Shown piece by piece: positions 59,936 to 64,000 of a stretch of 64,000 bases of DNA; within the stretch, counting starts at the first letter, position 1, and every line of letters begins with the position of its first letter. The notes under the pieces are model-generated. The model saw nothing but the letters and a program-made list of their open reading frames with translations. It ran no database searches and was not told where the DNA came from. Made by a program: the position numbers and the translations under genes. The DNA comes from Begonia masoniana (lineage: Eukaryota > Streptophyta > Magnoliopsida > Cucurbitales > Begoniaceae): contig CM039505.1 of NCBI GenBank assembly GCA_022432975.1, positions 48,257,897 to 48,321,896 of the forward strand, given 5' to 3'.

Positions 59936-61537
59936 TGTCTTTAGTTCTCTAAGTCTATTGGTGCCAATCTGTAAGGATTCTTAGATACAGGCTCCGCGCC
60001 TGGGTAAACATCTACAACAAACTCGATTGCTTTATCTGGTGGCAAGCCAGGCAGGTCATCTAGGAATACTTCTGGGAAGTCTTGGACAACTAAGACATTT
60101 TGAGGACTCGATTTTCGTACAACCTGTGTGTTTATAGCACTGGCCAAAAAGCATAAGTACTCCCCGCATGGAGAAGGTCTAGCATTGATAGGGGCAATAA
60201 CAGACATTTCCTTACACTTCTTCAAGGCTTGGAAGGTATGTTTCATACCACCAGGGGGTTGAAAACTAACTATTCTAGTCCTACAATCAATTGTGGCATA
60301 ATGCTTAAATAACCAGTCCATTCCTAGGATTACATCAAATCCCATTATCTCCATGATAATGAGATCAGCGGGTAGGTTCATACTTCCCACTGACACTACA
60401 CTATTAAGCATCACTTGACTAGAGTACATGCATTCACCGAAGGGTAGCGCTACATTAAACACATGTTCAGTTGGCGTAGGCTGTACATCTAACTTAACAG
60501 TAAATGTAGACGTTACAAAAGAATGTGTTGCACCAGAATCTATTAAAGTGAAAGTAGGCATAGAGTTGATCAATATAGTACATGACACTACCGCGGGGTG
60601 ATCATCATTACACGACTCCATCATGGAGAATATCCTCAGCTTTATCTTAGTAGGGCCACTCTTTAAAGCTGGACAGTCTCTGTTAATATGGCCAACTTTG
60701 TTATAGTGGAAGCATCGAATGACTCTGGGCTTTGGGCAATCCTTGAATGTGTGTCCAACTTCTTCACAGTTGTAACACTTTCCTAAACCAATTCTGCACT
60801 CTCTCGAGTGATTTTTCAAACATTTCAGACATTGGGGAAACTTCCCAGTAATCTGTACCTTCATTCTTGTTCCTTGGCTACCCTGGCTTTCGTTGGACCT
60901 CTTCATCCCTCTCAGTTGGTGTGGCTGAATGAACTTTCGTGGGGCTTCCTTTGGTCCAGCACACTTCATTTCTGCTTCTTCCACTTCCAATGCCGTGGAC
61001 ACGACTTCTCCGTAAGACAAACCTTTAATACCGGAAAACTTGACTCCTCTGTAAATCTCTGGTTTCAGTCCATGCATAAATTGAAACACCTTATCCTCAT
61101 TCTTGTGAACAAGATGTCCAGCAAACCTGGACAGAGACTCAAACTGTCTATTGTACTCAGACACGGACCCCGTCTGCTTTAGGTTTAGAAACTCCACCTT
61201 CTTTGTGGCCTGGATGGTGCTGTTAAAGTATTTCTCATAGAAAGTTTCCTTGAATTGTGTCCAAGACATTGTCAGAACATCAGTGGTGGTCTCCATTGTT
61301 TCCCACCAAAGTTGAGCATCCCCAACCAAATGGAACGTTGCCAAAGTGACTTTGTCTCCTTCTCCAACGTTGGCACATCTGAACTTACTCTCAATCTTCC
61401 TAATCTATCCCTCAGCAACAATCGGATTGGATGACTGTCCATCAAATTTAGGCGGTTGTAATCTCCGAAATCTGTCTCCTGATTGCTCATTGTTGGAACA
61501 CGAGTTGGCACTCCCTTGCACATCTCGGTTCAAAAGT

Positions 61538-61913
61538 TGTAACGACCCCTTATCCCAGCAAGATATTGTCCGCTCTGAGGATTGGGCCGCAGCCCAATAT
61601 CCTCCCCTCACGGCTTTGTTTGGCGAGAACTTCCCGGAAGGTCACCCAACCTGGAATTGCTCTCGCCGAAGCACTTTTAACTTCGGAGTTCTTATGGGAT
61701 CCGTTGTCAATTATGCTCCAAAACGCGTCTTGCTATGATGGGAGAGTCTCTTTACATATGTTTCATTTCCACATACTTCTCCAAGCGATGTGGGATTGTG
61801 ACGACCCCCTTTTTACGACCTGTCACCTTCCGGTTCGCCCGCGCGGACGTACCGCCATCCGGGCTCCGGTTCGTGCAGCCATCGTACCATACTTGCATAT
61901 CCGGGTCATCACA
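61538..61913 (-). mobile_element. Cassandra solo LTR (376 bp) in gag of element B
   Basis: On the plus strand TGTAACGACCCC...CATCACA is flanked by the perfect 5-bp target duplication AAAGT (61533-61537 and 61914-61918). In minus sense it carries the 5S-like domain GGATCCCATAAGAACTCCGA, AAGTTAAAAGTGCTTCGG and TTGGGTGACCTTCCGGGAAG. It fixes the true LTR ends of this family: TGTGATGACCC to GTCGTTACA. Confidence 0.93.
61600..61725 (-). ncRNA. 5S rRNA-derived domain of the Cassandra solo LTR
   Basis: Best 5S match in the window: AAGTTAAAAGTGCTTCGGCG resembles the A box/intermediate element and GGTTGGGTGACCTTCCGGG the C box. It is a Pol III promoter relic, not an rRNA gene. Confidence 0.7.
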
Positions 61914-62183
61914 AAAGTAATCCCAATTGCTCAGACTGCTGACGCACCAAAGCTTCAGCTCTCTAATCACACTAGGATCCTCCTCACTTCTCAAATTTGG
62001 TATCTCTCTTAGTACTCTTGGTCTTCCTGGTCGTCTAGCCATTTTGCTATATTCCTGGACAAGGTTAATTACTTTCATAAATATCTAATAACTAAGGTTA
62101 ACATAAACACTTACAGTTGTTAGAGTACTTCCATGCGACGATCGGTACTGATGAGTGAACTGTTGAACAGTTTAACAACATGC

Positions 62184-62197
62184 CTCTGATACCATAC
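62184..62197 (-). other. Primer-binding site of element B
   Basis: Minus-strand TATGGTATCAGAGGC lies beside the 5' LTR; it is the Met-tRNA-type site with one G in place of the usual final base. Confidence 0.85.
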
Positions 62198-64000
62198 TGT
62201 AACGCCCTAACTTAATAAACCCGGTTTGTTAATCACATACTCTGACTATATTAAGAACATTCTAGGGAAATTTAAAATTTCCACTCAACAGCTAAAATTC
62301 AAAATTTGTTTAAAAACATCAAAACTTGCAACGGAAAACATTCATGTGTAAAACAGAGTCTTTATGAAAACCGACTAGAGAATTCTTACTGTTTAAACAA
62401 GACCGTCAGGAAAACGTTCGAAACTTCTCGAAGAAATCTGAACCAGTTCGACATTATTGTCAATCTAACACCTACAGAGTTTGTCGACTCCGACCTTGGA
62501 CAACACGGCTCTGGACGACGAACTCTGGACCAGCGACTTTGGACAATTAGCTCTGAACAAGTTACTGTGGACGATGTCGCTACAAACAACATTAATTTAA
62601 ACGACAACGTTTTGGATAACAATACTCTAGACGATAACTGTGGTCTACTATTCCCCTCGTCCACAGCTACATAGGTTTAACGTCTACAGATTTTCGTCCA
62701 CAAACTTACTTAAGTTTTATCGTCCCCAGGCCACGTGACTTTATCCTCCACGGGCCACGTGACTTCATTACTCACGGTTTACAAAGACTCATCGTCCACG
62801 GACTAAAGTCCATAGACTTACTTAAACTCATCGTCCACGGACCACGTGACTTTGGGCGATATTCCTATTCCTAACTTGGGACGACGACACTTGTCCACAG
62901 AATAAGCAACTGTTTTCACCTTGGACTCTGGACGATATGCTCGTCCACGACTTTGGACGACATTCTCATCCATGACTCTATGACAACAACTTGACCGATT
63001 ACACTCTAAGCAGTGAACAACTCTGACTACTAAAAGGACTTGCAAATTTTCACAGTAACCATTCAAAATAACTTGACTCCATAAAATTCCAAAATCTAGT
63101 AAAAGAACTACAGTTAAAACCAACAATGTATCAATATCAAAGTAACTTCAAAAACATAACAAAAATATTAAAACTATCACTGTCATAAAATTCTCAGCAC
63201 ACATCAACAAAACACTTGTCCACTAAGACTTCACCTACTGACATTAGTTAAACCGCCTCATCAGTACACCAAACCGTGGCATAGATGTGCTCCATCAACT
63301 TCGTATATCCTTCTGTAAACTCAGAGAAATCACCTGTTGAAACCTCAGCACCTACATCACAAAACTCATATATTAGTCTAATGCTAAATAAGTAGAGCAA
63401 AGAAATGAAATGCTGAAACATAAAGTTTAATCATGCAGTTTCTACTTTCACCACTCAGTTGAATTCGTTTTCTGTTGTTCCTTCGGTACAATGGAAAGTG
63501 GATCAATTTTCTCAAAGTCTACATCCTCTACTCGATTAAGGGGCGGATTAGTTCCCTTAATAGCTGATCTGATCTCTCTGTTCGATGGAAAGTGGATCAA
63601 TTTTCCCAAAGTCTATATCCTCTACTCAATTAAAGGACGGATTAGTTCCCTTAATAGTTGATCTGTTACAACCTGTTCATGCCTTACCATGGCATTACAT
63701 GTAAATTCTTTTTCGTTTTCATTCAATAAAACATGATGCATGACATACTGAAAACATTCAAACATGCATAAACCTACTGTTTTGTGATGTAGGCCCGAAG
63801 GCACACACATACTCCACTTACCTGGTTTGCTGAGAGATTCCTGGTTGTAAGCTACTTCAAGAGTTGGCTCACATAAAACATAAGCACAACATTACTTAAC
63901 CTCATTCTAAACTATCCAAAAATTTAAGGAAAACTAGTTTGGAGGCTCTGTTCTTCGTACATTCCCAATTCACTACAAAACCGAACTCAACTCTCACTCC
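62198..64000 (-). mobile_element. 5' LTR of element B (partial, 1803 of ~2160 bp)
   Basis: TGTAACGCCCTAACTTAATA onward parallels 55008-56825. It includes G-boxes at 62732, 62756 and 62843, duplicated TTAAGGG hairpins near 63535-63660, and the candidate intron 63352-63821 with CAG/GTAAGT and a GCC-TTCG-GGC hairpin. Its promoter end lies beyond the window. By eye it differs from the 3' LTR by several percent, so B is not recent. Confidence 0.92.

Larger units (their letters stand above)
59941..62042 (-). pseudogene. Element B: gag-protease, interrupted by a Cassandra solo LTR
   Basis: The likely start is the ATG at 62042 (MARRPGRPRVLREIPNLRSE). The gene is split by the insertion 61538-61913, resumes with DRFRRLQPPKFDGQ, meets a TAG at about 61405, and then runs open for 467 residues (61344-59941). 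That stretch has QLWWETMETTT, FYEKYFNSTIQATKK, two knuckles (CYNCEEVGHTFKDC is CCHC; CFHYNKVGHINRDC has its second Cys replaced by Tyr), the protease loop LIDSGATHSF and VILGMDWLFKHYATIDC. It ends at a frameshift stop before RT. Confidence 0.88.
55008..64000 (-). mobile_element. Gypsy element B (minus strand, runs past the window end)
   Basis: 3' LTR 55008-57166, polypurine tract, pol, gag, primer-binding site, and a 5' LTR from 62198 that runs off the window. The LTRs start TGTAACGC(T)CC... and end TTGCTACA on the plus strand. It is the same lineage as A. It inserted in LTR C, with left target copy CTGTC; the right copy is outside. Gag-pol carries stops, frameshifts and a nested Cassandra solo LTR. 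Confidence 0.93.

Noticed and set aside
61600..61725. A genuine 5S rRNA gene
   Set aside because: Only part of the 5S sequence is present, with base changes, inside an LTR bounded by a 5-bp target duplication.
29608..62197. tRNA genes suggested by TGGTATCAGAGC matches
   Set aside because: These are short primer-binding sites next to LTRs; no cloverleaf can be drawn around them.

Overview
The window is plant nuclear DNA, probably from a dicot, and it reads as deep repeat-rich heterochromatin. I found no intact host gene, tRNA or genuine rRNA gene. Everything recognisable is a retrotransposon, a miniature DNA transposon, or satellite and tandem-repeat DNA. The plant assignment rests on chromodomain-type Ty3/gypsy elements with a TGGTATCAGAGC primer-binding site, on Ty1/copia elements, and on 5S-derived Cassandra miniature elements. 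The species cannot be named from the sequence.

Layout. 1-2554 is the 3' part of a long LTR (sense +) sitting inside a gypsy element (A) whose broken pol gene follows (2555-5799). A's 3' LTR (5837-10201) is split by a solo LTR (6023-8627, TSD AACTC). 10202-10721 and 15880-16321 are the halves of an older antisense LTR, split by a 5.2-kb solo LTR (10722-15879, TSD AAAAC) that carries about 108 copies of a 31-bp repeat. 16433-17519 is a copia-type LTR. 17520-19870 holds two further gypsy LTR pieces, one with a 550-bp CT array. 20355-21202 is an 848-bp foldback element. 21214-34516 is a complete but dead minus-strand gypsy element (E, TSD TAAAT) whose two LTRs carry different expanded arrays. 34522-37040 is AT-rich with a hAT-like MITE. 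37041-40399 holds Cassandra TRIM copies, one split by a Tat/Athila-like solo LTR. 40636-41848 is a second copia-type LTR. 41850-44016 is a degenerate ~160-bp satellite. 44017-50467 is a mosaic of copia relics holding a very young 1.2-kb non-autonomous LTR element (46614-47813) and a hAT MITE (49903-50351). 50467-54055 is a copia element cut at its reverse transcriptase active site by a gypsy LTR (54056-55007). That LTR is itself cut by gypsy element B (55008 to beyond 64000), which carries a Cassandra solo LTR in its gag gene.

How the parts relate. The gypsy LTRs of A, B, C, E and the solo copies share one architecture: LTR start TGTAACACCC or similar, a TATA box in some of them, a CT-rich patch, a strong splice-donor-like CAG/GTAAGT, a GGCC...GGCC hairpin, an acceptor-like TGTAG about 470-620 nt later, then a family-specific tandem array, then the LTR end. 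The conserved leader and the arrays placed at one equivalent position with different repeat units are the most unusual features here. All coding regions carry stops, frameshifts or lost catalytic residues. The only near-intact mobile unit is the 1.2-kb element at 46614-47813, whose LTRs differ at one base in 280.
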